The notes: generated by a model not told the origin, from the letters alone. Shown: positions 24,000 through 35,436, counted from the stretch's first letter. The stretch: DNA of 64,000 nt from Bagarius yarrelli (GCA_005784505.1 VCAZ01000037.1:1703856-1767855), one strand, 5' to 3'. Numbers and translations are program-made.

Positions 24000-25200
24000 A
24001 CGCTCGAGTAGTTCCGTCAACTTTATTCTAACAATAATAAAAAGTTGATTTATTATTTTAAAACAGCACATGTGCCTAACACAGAATGACGTATAATAAA
24101 TAATTTTATTTTCTGGTGTCTGCATTTAATTTTATATTCTAATTTTTCCCAGACAAATAGTAATTTCATTATTTTATAAATAAAACAGGATCCCGCGTTT
24201 TTGCCTTCTCTCCCATCAGAACCTAACAAACTCCGCCTTTTGTCCAAACAGTGGCTACAACTACATTATCGCAAAACAAGCCAGTGACGAGACAGCGAAG
24301 CCAACCAATCGGCGCGCAAAAGCCGAAGTCACCAACCAATCAGAGTTCAAAAGGCGGGAGGCTACGCGATACCACCAGAGGAGAAGAGAGAGAAAATAGC
24401 GCGCGCTGTTAACGGATCAATTATTTTTTTTTTTTTACCCGCGTTTAACAGCTTTTATCAACATAAACCGCGTTCGGTACAATTCAACATGTTTACCACA
24501 AACTACACTGACGTAAAAACTATTTAAAGTGGCCATTAAAATACACAACTAAAGACAAAAATAAGATTTAATAATTTCGTGGCCACCATTATGCGACTTT
24601 CAATACACACGTTAGAAGCCAATATGGCGTCTTCTCATAACAATTACAGTCGCTTTTCTTTGTTCAGAGCAAAAAAACGAAAAAAAGCCCGCCAACAAGA
24701 AATTTTGCGCGTACAGCATGTACGAACACAAAATCATCCAAAAAAAAAAAAAAAAAAACACTCAAAGAAGAAAAAACAAAAAACCTAAGCGAAACAAAAA
24801 TTCGAATGGTAAAAAACAAAATGTCAAAAAAATCCAAACACTCAACCGACAAAAAGGTCCGAAGCGAAAAACACGGTTATCAACAAAAACACGGCTTGTT
24901 GCTAGAGACGACGGTTCACGCAGCCAAACGCCTGCTGTGAAACACCGCCAGTTTCGCCACAAACAACCCGTCTGTAAGAACAAACCCACCTCGAACAACC
25001 AGCTAAAGTATTTTATCAACACCCGAACTACACGTGGTGTGTGAATTAATTTAACAGGAGTTAGATGGTGCCTTACAGGTGCCGTTCCTATCCTCCGTCG
25101 ACCCAAAACACAAAACGTCGTTCGGAAAATCAGCTGCCTTCCCTCTATTTATATATTCAAATGACGTAATAACAAACATGCCCCGCCCTCGACGTCAACA
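24000..25200 (-). promoter_or_regulatory. H3.3 5' untranslated intron and promoter
   Basis: Minus-strand TATAAATA at 25146-25153, with a CRE-like TGACGTAA at 25162-25169 and GACGTCA near 25190, suggests a TATA promoter starting transcription near 25115-25120. The roughly 1.1 kb to the start codon would be a non-coding exon plus intron, as in vertebrate H3-3 genes. Inverted CCAAT boxes occur at about 24304 and 24337. Overlapping A- and K-rich open frames at 24579-25106 are composition artefacts. Confidence 0.6.
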
Positions 25201-25805
25201 ATTGGTCAGCACTGAAAGATTGACGTACAGAATGCCGCATTTATAAGTTTGTTTGAATCCTCGCGGTTTTGTATCTAAAACTAACCGGATTTGAACTAAA
25301 TAGTTTGACTCATGGCCGCATTATTGGGTTTATTTTTCCTGTCGCTTTTAGTCATCGGCACAATGAATCACACACAGATCAACCGAAGGTCTTACGTCAC
25401 ATATCCGTCTTCTGTCACGTCCTGTCGTTACTTCCAGAAATCGAAAATAACGTTTCAATCTTTTTATTTATCTGTTCTTTCAATCTTGTTAGTGTTTTTT
25501 TTTTTTAAATATAATATTTCATCCAGTTTCAGCGTCGGCTTTAATCAACAACCGGATCTGTTAAAGTAAAGACGGAGTTTGTAGACGGACAATCAACATT
25601 GGTGCACCGATTCTGCCATGAGCCAGAGCCCAGATATTTATTTCTGTAATTATTTTCCTCCGCTATAATAATCAGTGTGCTTCAGTTGCGGTTGGTTATC
25701 CTACGTCGATTGTGTATTTTTATGTATTTAACTATGCGCAAAACTTATTCTGATTTAAAGTGAATACCGAAGAATATAAACAAGGACGAGGACGTAAGCC
25801 GGTCC

Positions 25806-25920
25806 CTAAACGGCTGCGCACTTCCTGCGTAAGTGCACTACATAGGGTATGAAATCCCGGGTGTTTATGTTATACAGTAGTGCACTGTGTATCGAAAAGG
25901 GGGTTGTTTGAGACACAGCC
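25806..25920. repeat. Dispersed teleost repeat with 'gtgcacta' palindromes
   Basis: Shows 'taagtgcactacatagggta' and later 'agtagtgcactgtgtatcga' plus 'gtttgagacacagcc'. Related words occur at 28590-28680 and about 690-790, so it is an interspersed element, probably a non-autonomous DNA transposon. The class is inferred. Confidence 0.5.
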
Positions 25921-26168
25921 AGTGTTTATGGGTTTTGCTTGTTGGTTAGAATAAGTTAAAATGTTATACTTATTTTTAAATTAGTTTTAGTAATTTACAA
26001 CTGTCTATTTACAAAGACAGACAGTTCAGTTACTCAGATGAGAGACAGGTGGTTATACACTCCTGGTTTTTAAGAGACAGACAGTTTAGACTGAATCATG
26101 GACACTAACAGTCCTGTTTATATGTATTATATTCTCTGTGTGTGTGTGTGTGTGTGTGTGAGACAGGA

Positions 26169-26847
26169 ATGCAGCACGGCGGTACTTCACCTTCCTTTCA
26201 GTGGCAGCGGAGCGACAACTCTTTCGCTTTTAACTTTCACCCAGAGACCATCGCCTACCCACCGGCTCAAATTATCATGGATCTTAACAAGGGAAGCCCT
26301 CCAGAGTCAGAACCCAGCTCGGGATTCACTTTTAACTTCCCAATCCCTACATTAGTAAAGCAGACGAGCGACCCTGATCCCAGTGCAGGAAAAACTGTGA
26401 TGAGTGAAGGAAAGCAAAGCTCGGAGTCGACTGCAGACTCAAAACCTAAACCCAAAAAAAAGAAGAAGAAGAAGAAGAAAGCAGGAGCTGGTGGAGGAGA
26501 GGAATCTGTAGCCGAGAATGAGAATAAGATGAGAGAGGAAGTGCCCAAGCAGGAGAGTGCTGGACTGGTCAGTGAGACACACACACACACACACAATTCT
26601 ACAAAATTAGCTAAACTTACAAAAAAATACATATAAATAATATATAAATGTTTTCCTGTGCATAACCAGTATTTAAAATCAGTTTGTGTGTGTGTGTGTG
26701 TGTCAGACTCCAGAACAGCAGCTAAATCAAGAGCTGGACTGGTGTATTGAGCAACTCGAGTTGGGACTAAGAACTCAAAAATCGTCCACTAAACAAAGCA
26801 AGTCATCTCACACAGTCAACTAAACACTCCTTTAAATCCACTGCTAA

Positions 26848-26922
<75 letters not shown>

Positions 26923-27493
26923 AATAGGAGAGGAAGCCTCTCGAGCTCTGAAGACTCTGCGCAGCTCCAAAGCACCGATAGTGAAGAAGAGACAGGTGAT
27001 GAGAGCTGTGTCCGGAGACTACCGCAAAAAGATGGAGGAGGACCGAGAGAGACAATACAAACTAATTCACTCGGGTGAGACACGCAGACATTTCTAAATA
27101 AAGACAGACAGGTCAGTCCAGAACATGTGCGTGTTCGTGAGGGACAGACGATTGTGCGTGTTCGTGAGGGACAGGCGGTTGTGCGTGTGTGGGAGAGACA
27201 GGCGGTTGTGCGTGTGTGGGAGAGACAGGCGGTTGTGCATGTGGGAGAGAGACAGACTTTTGTTTGTGTGAGAGACAGACAGCTCAGCCCCCTGTGTTAT
27301 TACAGCAATGTCCTCGGCGAAGGTGAGACGTGTGTCAGAGTCTCGCTGTACAGCGACGTATCACAGACGCACTGAGACTCGCAGACCGTCGGCGAACGAG
27401 GCTTCACTCCCTGCTGAACGGACAGACGAAGCCGAAGACAGATTCGTGTTCCGAGCTTCAGGAGAGGAGTTCCGCTTCAATTTCAGCGTCTGA
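26169..27493 (+). CDS. C8orf33 homologue (UPF0488 family)
   Basis: Function unknown. Exons 26169-26567, 26707-26797, 26928-27074 and 27306-27493 give 825 nt, 274 aa. The conserved block QLNQELDWCIEQLELGLRTQ, then KQREEASRALKTLRS, KKRQVMRAVSGDYRKKM and C-terminal EEFRFNF, matches human C8orf33 in order. A Lys-rich stretch follows at about residues 93-105. Joining exon 3 to exon 4 in the family frame requires a GC-AG intron (donor gcaagt at 26798). Exons 2, 3 and 4 each follow a (TG)n run at the acceptor. The ATG lies 2 nt after an acceptor, so a non-coding first exon must lie upstream. AATAAA at 27629-27634. The motif F-x-F-N-F occurs three times. Confidence 0.88.
26854..26920. repeat. (GT)n microsatellite filling intron 3 of the C8orf33 homologue
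   Basis: About 33 GT dinucleotides in a 130-bp intron, ending 7 bp before the acceptor. Length variation here could affect splicing of exon 4. Confidence 0.95.
27127..27280. repeat. Minisatellite in last intron of the C8orf33 homologue
   Basis: About five units of roughly 26-30 bp such as 'gtgcgtgtgtgggagagaca' plus 'ggcggtt'. The core 'gagacag.cggttgtg' is close to the 19-bp unit of the larger minisatellite at 28855-29330. Confidence 0.8.
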
Positions 27494-27639
27494 TCATCAT
27501 CATCTTCCTCATCATCCTCATCATCATCATCAGCTCTGCAGGGGATTAACACACATCCACCCTGTGACTACATACGAGTGTATTTTTATGTAAAATGGGG
27601 TGCATTTATTTTTTTTTGATGTTTGTTTAATAAAATGTA

Positions 27640-27910
27640 AAATCCTGCCGCTGTTTCCACATTAATGACGCTAAAAAGTCTCCCAGTGACGTCATCTCTC
27701 AAGTCTCACCGGTAAAAACAAATAATGCAGCTGCAACCAACAAATCAGCAGCAGAAAAACAAAAATATATAAAAAAAACTTTAAATAAGTAATAATTTAC
27801 ACAGATTTCAAAAAATAAAATAAACTGTATTTATTTATAATCCTTTAAATCTGTCGCGTTGCCATGGCAATGTGACACAACAGCACCGTAAAAAATTTTT
27901 ATATATATAT

Positions 27911-27945
<35 letters not shown>

Positions 27946-28100
27946 TATTCTCTTTTTTTTTTCTTTGAAAAATAGTTTTAAAAATTAAAAAACAAATCCT
28001 TTTATTGTAATAATTATTTTAAAAATATATATTAACTTAAAAAACGCCAGGGTTTCTTTTCCAGACAAAATCATATACGTCACGGCTGCTGCGGTTGTCC
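27640..28100. other. C8orf33 homologue-ANKS3 intergenic region
   Basis: AT-rich with no exon seen. It holds an (AT)n(TAGA)n microsatellite at about 27900-27945 and poly-T. CpG content rises from about 28070, where the ANKS3 promoter probably begins. Confidence 0.5.
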
Positions 28101-28104
28101 GAGG

Positions 28105-28190
28105 CTTATGGGAATTGTAGTATTTTTCCCCGTGAGTACCCGCTAACAGCGACAGTGCGGAGTTTTAAAAAAGACTACAATTCCCAGGAG
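28105..28190. promoter_or_regulatory. Paired inverted SBS (ZNF143/THAP11) motifs, probable ANKS3 promoter
   Basis: 'atgggaattgtagt' at 28108-28121 and 'actacaattcccagg' at 28174-28188 are near-perfect inverted copies, about 50 bp apart, of the SBS motif. This is the usual core of divergent housekeeping promoters. ANKS3 is the nearest plus-strand gene, with its start codon 2.4 kb downstream, so a non-coding first exon is implied. Promoter use is inferred. Confidence 0.6.
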
Positions 28191-28854
28191 CTTTTCCACC
28201 CGCTGTTTCTAACAGATGTGTAAACCTGAGTGCTTCTTTCCCTGTGTTGTTACGAAGATCCTCAGTACCCGGCGGAGTTGTTTCTTTAGACATTTAAAGT
28301 TTTGTTCTGCTGTTTTAGTAAGTAAAAGAAACTTTTTTTTCCTTGTTAACTTTGTTATAAAACTTCCTTCCTTCCTTACGTCCTCCCGACCAAACTGCAG
28401 ACTTGCTTGCTAACTTTATGTGGCTATATTAAGTCGATTAATAAGTCTAATAAGAAACTAACACGCACTGTTGTAAAAATTGGGTATCAAAACTTATATT
28501 TTTTCAACAATGGCGAAAACACAATGTATTTTTAAACTTCTAGCGATAAACCGTCATTCCGCACATCTAAAGTTGAATCCCGAATGAATCCGTACTTCCT
28601 CTATAAGCGCACTTCATAGTGCACAAGTCAATAGGCTTCTACAGGTAAGGAAGTGCACTATGTAGGGATTTAACACAAGACCCGCACATAACGGATTCTA
28701 ACTTTCTTTAAGTGAACCGAGTAGTTCACTTCATTCAAATGAATCGGATCTTGAACGAATCTTTTTGATTTTAGACTTGTGTTCAATCAGAGAACAGAGG
28801 AGGCACTCTAACGAACTAAAAGATTAGTTTCCTTCCTACTACCCAGTTTCTGTG

Positions 28855-29330
28855 TGGAATAGACAGACAGTTGTGTGTGAGACAGTTGTGCATGAGAGAC
28901 GGAGAGTTGTGTGTGGGACAGATTTGTGCAGGAAAAAACGGACATTTGTGTGTGAAACAGATTTTTTTCGAAAGAGACAGACAGTTGTGTGCGAGACAGA
29001 CAGTTGTGTGCGAGACAGACAGTTGTATGTGAGACAGGTTTTGCACGAGAGATGGCAGTTGTGTTTTTGCACGAGAGATGGCAGTTGTGTGTAAGACAGC
29101 CAGTTGTGTGTAAGACAGCTAGTTGTGCGTAAGAGACAGACAGTTGTGCGTAAGAGACAGACAGTTGTGTGCGAGACAGACAGTTGTGTGCGAGACAGAC
29201 AGTTGTGTGCGAGACAGACAGTTGTGTGCGAGACAGACAGTTGTATGTGAGACAGGTTTTGCACGAGAGATGGCAGTTGTGTGTAAGACAGCCAGTTGTG
29301 CATGAGACAGACAGTTGTGATACAGTTGTG
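28855..29330. repeat. 19-bp minisatellite ('gagacagacagttgtgtgc')
   Basis: Over 20 imperfect copies of a 19-bp unit, with longer variants ('gcacgagagatggcagttgt'). Open frames across it on both strands are repeat artefacts. It lies in the presumed first intron of ANKS3. Confidence 0.92.
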
Positions 29331-29684
29331 TGTCTCCTCATGCTCCTACTGAATTACTTGACATATTTAATGTTAGCTTACCCGGCTGTTTAAGAGCATT
29401 AGCAGCTTCTGTCCATCTCTTCTCCAGCTTCTTCCAGCTCGGTCTATAAATGTTGTTCCGTTCCTTGTGTCCATACTTTTGACACCATGTTTTCCTACTG
29501 GTCATCTCAGCCCATTACCTGCTCTCTTGGTGGTTGTAGCTCGTCAAGTCGGCTGGCTGGTCCAGATATTTGACATGCTGGATATATCTGGCACCGGTAA
29601 CGAGCCACTTCTACTTCACTGCTGAGTAGAAACGCCCTGAAGTTTGTTTACCTAGGAAACATCCCCCCCCCCCAAGCTCCTAAA

Positions 29685-30000
29685 GGTTGCAGTGGAGATT
29701 ATCGTGGACTTTAGGAGGAAAAACCCACTCCGACCCCCTTGCACTTTTCCCACTCACTATCACGAATAGAGCAAGCAAACAAGTTCCTGGGCTCCACCCA
29801 TCTCCAAGGACTTGAGGTGGGACACATTGACTCAACAACAACAGTGGTTGCACTTCCTTAGCTGCTGAAACAGTTCTACTACAAAATCAGACACCAGAAG
29901 ATTACAGAGAGTGGTTTGGACTGCTGAGATGATAATTGTTGCCTCTTATGGACTTGTTTCCACCTGCCCCGGAGGTATATTGACAGCAAACCTTTATGCG
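29685..30000 (+). mobile_element. Degenerate non-LTR retrotransposon segment
   Basis: Conceptual translation shows broken pieces like EIIVDFRRKN, followed by segments resembling the region after the RT domain in teleost LINEs (a KFLGS-like 'caagttcctgggctcc' and 'agagtggtttggactgctga'). Several stops and frameshifts. Assignment rests on pattern memory only. Confidence 0.4.
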
Positions 30001-30096
30001 ATCATGAGCCTACAGAATTTCTGATCCATCATTAAATTTGTTGATCCTAACAAGCATCTGAGGTCTCGTCTGTTTTAGAACATCCTCACAGTCTAA

Positions 30097-30483
30097 TGCT
30101 ACCACAACCATGCTTCATTTTTGGCCAGTTGTTGAGCAACGCTTGGCTAACTCCAGATGTAAAGCTTGCCATTCAAGTCAGACTTCCTGGTTTTGGCTTC
30201 CCAGCTTTCTCCAAGTGCTCTTGACAAGACAGGCCAGATTGTCCTGGTCATCCTGGCAGCTTCTGCATCTCCATCTCCATCCAGGACAGTGCTGATCTGA
30301 GTGGTCAAGTACACTTGTTTATTAAAGGCACATGGCTGCTTATTTGTTAACCAAACGCCATGGAGAAAGCTGGGAAGCCAAAACCAGGAAGTTCGAAAGG
30401 CAGGAAGTTGAAAGGCAAGCTTTACATCTGGAGTTAGCCAAGCTTTGCTCAACAACTGGCCAATAATGAAGCATGGTTGTGGT
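30097..30483. mobile_element. Long inverted repeat (foldback/MITE-like)
   Basis: The left arm (about 30097-30215) and the right arm (about 30355-30483) are near-perfect reverse complements. For example 'taccacaaccatgcttcatt' on the left pairs with 'aatgaagcatggttgtggta' on the right, and 'ccagatgtaaagcttgcc' with 'ggcaagctttacatctgg'. The loop is about 140 bp. The right arm has a small internal insertion. It lies in the presumed first intron of ANKS3. Confidence 0.85.
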
Positions 30484-30643
30484 AGAATCGGACTTCAAAG
30501 TGGTTTAATTACATTTTCCATGTGATTTTATCGCTATATAACCCATAATAATTCTGGGCTATTTACACCAAAAATAAAACCGAAGATTAAACAAATAACT
30601 ACTTTATATGATAAAAGTTTTTTTTTATCCATCTCACTGAAGG

Positions 30644-33600
30644 ATGTCAGAGCTAAGTGATGAAGCAAGTGAGTCCGAGCAGCTGGGCTCGAGTCTATCT
30701 GTGTGGCTTGCTGACAGCGGGAGTGGGCAGGAAGAGCTCGATGTGCCCCTGGACCTCCATACTGCCTGCTCCATCGGCCAGTATGACGTGGTGGCTGAGT
30801 GCATTCGCAAGTATGGCTTCTTTTGCTAGCGGTCCATATATTTTGTGCTAGGATTTCTTTTTATTCACACATCACCAGACCTTAAGATGTGTGATCCCGT
30901 CTATGTTGTGTTTTTTTTAGAGGGAAAGTAGATGTGGATGGAAGGAACCTTGGTGGCTGGACACCGCTTATGTACGCGGCGTATATCGGTCATGACAACG
31001 TCGTTAACTTGCTCCTGGAATCCGGGGTTAGCGTCAATGCTAGCACTGCTAAGGGGCTAACCCCACTGATGCTAGCAGCTAGCTGTGGAAATGAAAGCAT
31101 TGCTTACTTCCTCCTCCAGGTACGTGTCCAGGTGATCGAATGTTTAGTTGATTTGACTGTGTATCTTAATTCTGTTTGTTTTTAAAGCAAGGGGCGGAGC
31201 TGGAGCGCAAGGACGAACGCGGCTGGACGGCTCTTCTGCACAGCACAAGCACTGGACATCAACAGATGGTCCAATTTCTGCTGGACAACAACGCGAATGC
31301 CAACATCAAGTAAGACACACACGCCAACCTGAACATCTTAAACACAAAGTTCATCATGACCTGCGACATCTTTCTTTTCCTCCAGAGAGCCTGTGTTTGG
31401 GTTCAGCCCGCTGATGGAGGCTGCAGCATCCGGACACGAGATCATCGTCCAGAACCTTCTCGATCGGGTGAGTGTGTGTATGTATGTGAACCTGCGGTAC
31501 TACTGTTAAAGTAAAACATCTTGTGTGTGTATGTGTGTTTGTGGTCTACAGGGTGCCCGAGTTGAGGAGAGGAACCTTAAGGGTGAGACAGCGAGAGTGT
31601 TAGCCATGACATACGGCCACACGAAGATCGTGAGCCTCATCGACATGCACTGCCTGAGAGCAAAAACGGGTCAGACATACACATGACATACAGACAAACA
31701 CACACACACACACACACACACACAACAACAACAACAACACCACAAAGGCTTAACTACATATTAGATGTATTACACTTCAACCAAAGCAGCTTTACAGAAT
31801 TAAAAAAAGACAATAGAAAGAACACACACTAAAACTCAGAGTCCCCAACTAAGCAAGCAAGAATGGAGAAACCTTGGGAGAAGCCAGGCTCAATTGGGGG
31901 GTGGGGGGTGTTGGGGGATAGTGCTCCTGTGACCAGACAAACCAGCAGGTTATTCCAAGCTTTAGCAAAGTTTCCATAGTCTTACCCAGATGGCCGTCTA
32001 GAAGACAAGGTCATCACTGGGAAACTGCCTTATTGTCTCCAAGTGCTGATTCACCAAGTGGACCTGGTGGCGACAGTGAGCTCGGAATAACCGGCGTTTG
32101 TTAGTGTAGATGCCTTACGACTCACGATATATTGTGTGTTACTGGTGGTGTTCTTGTTTCCGGTTGACCTGATTTATTGCAGCCTAACAGTCCTTAATCG
32201 ATATTGGATAATGAAAATGTGTGTATTATGTGTGTAAGTTAAAGCGATGTGTCTTTAATGTAGTGTTCAACTGGCCGAGTGTGTCTGCCTCCCAAAATTA
32301 TTCCACCTGCAGTTTTGTTATAAGTTTTTTAAAAGCGCAGTGGACGTGGAGGACTAAAAAAGAAGGACTATGATGTATCTGTATCATGTCCTGTTTTGGA
32401 TTCGAACCCAGTCACAAGTAAATATGTCCGATGTGTCAGTGAACAGAATCTCTGCTCTTTGCAGGCGTGTACGAGGAGCTGAGCTCGTCAGAGGAAGACA
32501 GCGCAACCCCGAGAGCGAGGTCGAGCCGCAGCAGAGCCAGAGGTCCAAGCATACACGACGGCCCGCAAGCCATAGCTCGCTTTAGAGTCACTCCCAAACA
32601 CGGTACACAAACACACAGCCACACATACCAGAGCTGAGCTTCAGCTAGGGATGGGCGTGATTAATCTATGACTGATAACTGATCGTTAAGAATTATATAT
32701 AATTTAATCCATCCAACATTCAGGACTAGTGGAAATTAAGTATGGGGTCCCAGAGAAAGAAAGACAGAAGAACACAGAGATTCAATTTCAATTCAATGTT
32801 ATTTGTTTGGCGCTTTTAACAGTGGTGATTGTCACAAAGCAGCTTTACACAATCGAACCAGTTTTTTTATTTTATCAATAACGTCATGTTCACACAAAAC
32901 CGTGTTTTCTCTTGGCTTGTTTTGGGTCGGCAGAGCCGGCGTTGACGCCGCCCGGCTACATGTCGTTCGGCGACGAAGGCGAACCCAACGAGGGCATCTG
33001 CAACCGTGATGTCACCTCCCCTATTAATGAACTGGACGGCCAGAGCAACAGCAGTCGAGGTAGATCTTTAGTTTGGATGTGGGTTAATATCCCTTACTCA
33101 CACGAACACACCTGATGTTATAATCAGTAATGTCTGCTTATTAAGCATTCTGGCCTGAAGTGCAGAGCAAATTGTACCTGCTGCGTGAAACCTCAAAGAT
33201 CGTTACAGTATACATTGTGTGTGTGTGTTTGTAGATGAGCTGTTCTTTGATAATGAAATGCCCACCATACGGAGCAGCAGCAGCAGCAGCGAGGGTCTGC
33301 CCCGCCTCCTCGGCCTCAGCAGGGAAGCGTCACTAGAGAGCAATGAGGTAACCATAGCAACCATGCCAAACCTGGAGCCCGATGAAGGAATATAGGATTA
33401 AATTCAGACTTTCTGTTTTCCTCCAAGGACTCCGACCAGGCAAAAAGGAGCTGCCCTCGACGCCCCAACAAGCCCCACCACTCTAAGGGCAAGAGTCGTC
33501 ATGGTAACAGCGACTGTGCTGGAAATGACGGGACACCAGCACTATCTAAACCTCCTCCTTACAAGGGTCCTAGGGTAGATAGAATTCAGTATGTTTTTGT

Positions 33601-35308
33601 AATGTATTCATTATTAAAAAACTTCATATTGAGCGTACAGTTATGTATAAATATGTGTGTGTGCTGGGGTCAGGACCTGGAGGAGTTCCTGGAGCAGATA
33701 GGCTTCGGCAAGTATCTCCCACTGTTAGAGGAGCAGGACATTGACCTGAGAATCTTCCTCACGCTGACCGAGAACGATCTCAAAGAAGTCGGCATAACGT
33801 GAGTAACCATGACCATTGGCCACAAGAACACACACACTTTTTTCAATAACACACCTTATATCTGTTTTTTCCTCCGTAGGTTGTTTGGCCCCAAGAGAAA
33901 GATGACATCGGCGATAGCTCGTTGGCACAGTAAGGCCCGGCCGCCGAGTGATGCGTTAGAGCAGGCGTACGCTGACAAACTCGAGGCTGAGATGCAGGAG
34001 ATGGCTATTCAGCTCCACAAGGTAGCACCATATACGCCATATTCAGTCACACTCACACTTTAGATCCACAGAAGCAGTAAAACATCTTTAAGCAGTGTCC
34101 ATGTGATGTAGTGCTATAACTGTTATTTAAAGCTACATAGTATCTGCATAAGTTTAATCAGCTCTTTAATCAGTAAGCATTATAACCAGTTTATTCCTGC
34201 GATGCATTAAGATAATAGAATATAAATCATTTACGTAACCGCTATTAAATTATATATCGATATAGTACATAACGATACACGTGTCAGAATACAACATATC
34301 ATGATACGGTTTCTTACGATACAATAAATCACAATATAACATATTACAATGCAACACCTGGGTTCGATTCCCATTTAGGGCTTTTTCGGCCCTACCCTCT
34401 CCCCCTGTTTTACACCCGTCCTATTCTTCTAATAAAGGCAAATGCCCAGACAAAAGAAAATATCGATACACTAACGAGAAAAGAAATATCACGATAATTA
34501 GCTGTATCAATATTTTTCCACAGCCCTAACCTGATGTTATACCTGCTATATTCTGTGTATGAGCACTTTTCCTGTTATTCCCGCTATATTCAGCTCCGTT
34601 AGCTTAGGATCTATTGCACTTGTCTGCTACGAAGATGTTGTGATTGTTTGTCTGTGGTATCATGGCTAATTCTGTTTGCACTATAACTGCTATAATTAAA
34701 TTAAAAATATATTGCTGTGTTTGTACCCAGCGCTGTGTCGAGGTGGAGTCTCTACAGGGCCAAGTCTCTCAGGAGAAAGAGCTGCGAACGGTGATGGAGG
34801 GCTGCCTGATGGAGGAGAAGATGGCCTGGCGGGGTGTGCAGGCAGAGCTGCGGGAGAGCGTCGAGCAAATCAAGGCCATGAACAGCATGCTGCATCAGCT
34901 GCGAAACACACACACGCAGCTCGCACAGGCTGTGGAGAAAGGTATGCGAGACGTCCTGCATCACTGGCGTTCACACACACACTGTGATTTGGTTAATAAA
35001 GCTTTCCGAACTGACATTTCATTCACAAAAAAAAAAAAAAAAGCTGTAAATTGATAAAACTCGACTAGCTTTCATGTTATCTGCATGGTCGATGTTTTTT
35101 CTTTATGTTTTCTCCTCCTTCTCGTCCTCTTCCCCGGTCTAGACGTTGGATCGGTGTACTCGGAGATGCTCGCTAAAATGGAGTCATGTGAGGAGAAGCT
35201 AGGTATTAATCTATAACGTCACTGATGATCCACATTTTTATAAGTGAACACATAAAAACGAATAAAACATAAAAGTAGATTTTTCTCATTTGAACTTAAA
35301 TGGATTTG

Positions 35309-35348
<40 letters not shown>

Positions 35349-35436
35349 AGCTGACAGCCTAAAATCACTCTGCGGGAGTTTACAGCATCTCTGTGCTCCA
35401 GAGAAAAACTCAAACAGCTGGCAAGGAGAATCCTAG
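30644..35436 (+). CDS. anks3: ANKS3, ankyrin repeat and SAM domain protein 3
   Basis: ANKS3 is a ciliary scaffold that binds ANKS6 and BICC1 and links to NEK8 in the nephronophthisis network. Fourteen exons: 30644-30810, 30921-31119, 31188-31309, 31386-31467, 31552-31669, 32465-32602, 32934-33059, 33235-33347, 33428-33574, 33674-33798, 33880-34021, 34731-34941, 35143-35202 and 35351-35436. They total 1836 nt, 611 aa (human about 656). The N-terminus MSELSDEASE matches human exactly. Ankyrin repeats run from about residue 35 to 215 (GWTPLMYAAYIGH, GLTPLMLAASCGN, GWTALLHSTSTGH, GFSPLMEAAASGH). A Ser-rich linker with DVTSPINE follows, then the SAM domain at about 405-465 (DLEEFLEQIGFGKYL to GITLFGPKRKM) and a coiled coil at about 490-570. 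The stop lies 8 nt before a good donor, so a 3' UTR intron is likely. AATAAA at 36283-36288. Confidence 0.96.
31775..32010 (+). repeat. Dispersed teleost repeat fragment in ANKS3 intron
   Basis: 'aagcagctttacagaattaa' and 'gagaaaccttgggagaagcc' are phrases of a very common fish repeat beginning 'ttcaattcaat...atttgt...gcgctttt'. A second piece with that beginning lies at 32785-32860. Class unknown to me. Confidence 0.5.
32785..32860 (+). repeat. Second fragment of the same dispersed repeat
   Basis: 'tttcaattcaatgttatttg', 'ttggcgcttttaacagtggt' and 'cacaaagcagctttacacaa'. Matches the head of the family whose later part is at 31775-32010; the order is reversed, so these are separate insertions. 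Confidence 0.5.
34240..34535 (-). repeat. MITE-like element with 'agggctgtgg' terminus
   Basis: Rich in 'atcgata'/'cacgat' words and ends 'aatatttttccacagcccta'. The same terminus, reversed, starts the element at 41935 ('ttagggctgtgtaaaaatat'), and another is at 36330-36412 ('tatttttaaacagcccta'). A pol III B-box-containing SINE fragment is inserted at about 34355-34445. Confidence 0.6.

Noticed and set aside
24579..25106. Lys-rich and Phe-rich frames upstream of H3.3
   Set aside because: Poly-A runs in the H3.3 5' untranslated intron. Composition alone explains them.
28808..29341. Long open frames on both strands (up to 177 codons) with repeated CVRDRQL/HNCLSRTQ
   Set aside because: They arise from the 19-bp minisatellite. 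Simultaneous openness on both strands and the repeat period explain them without selection.
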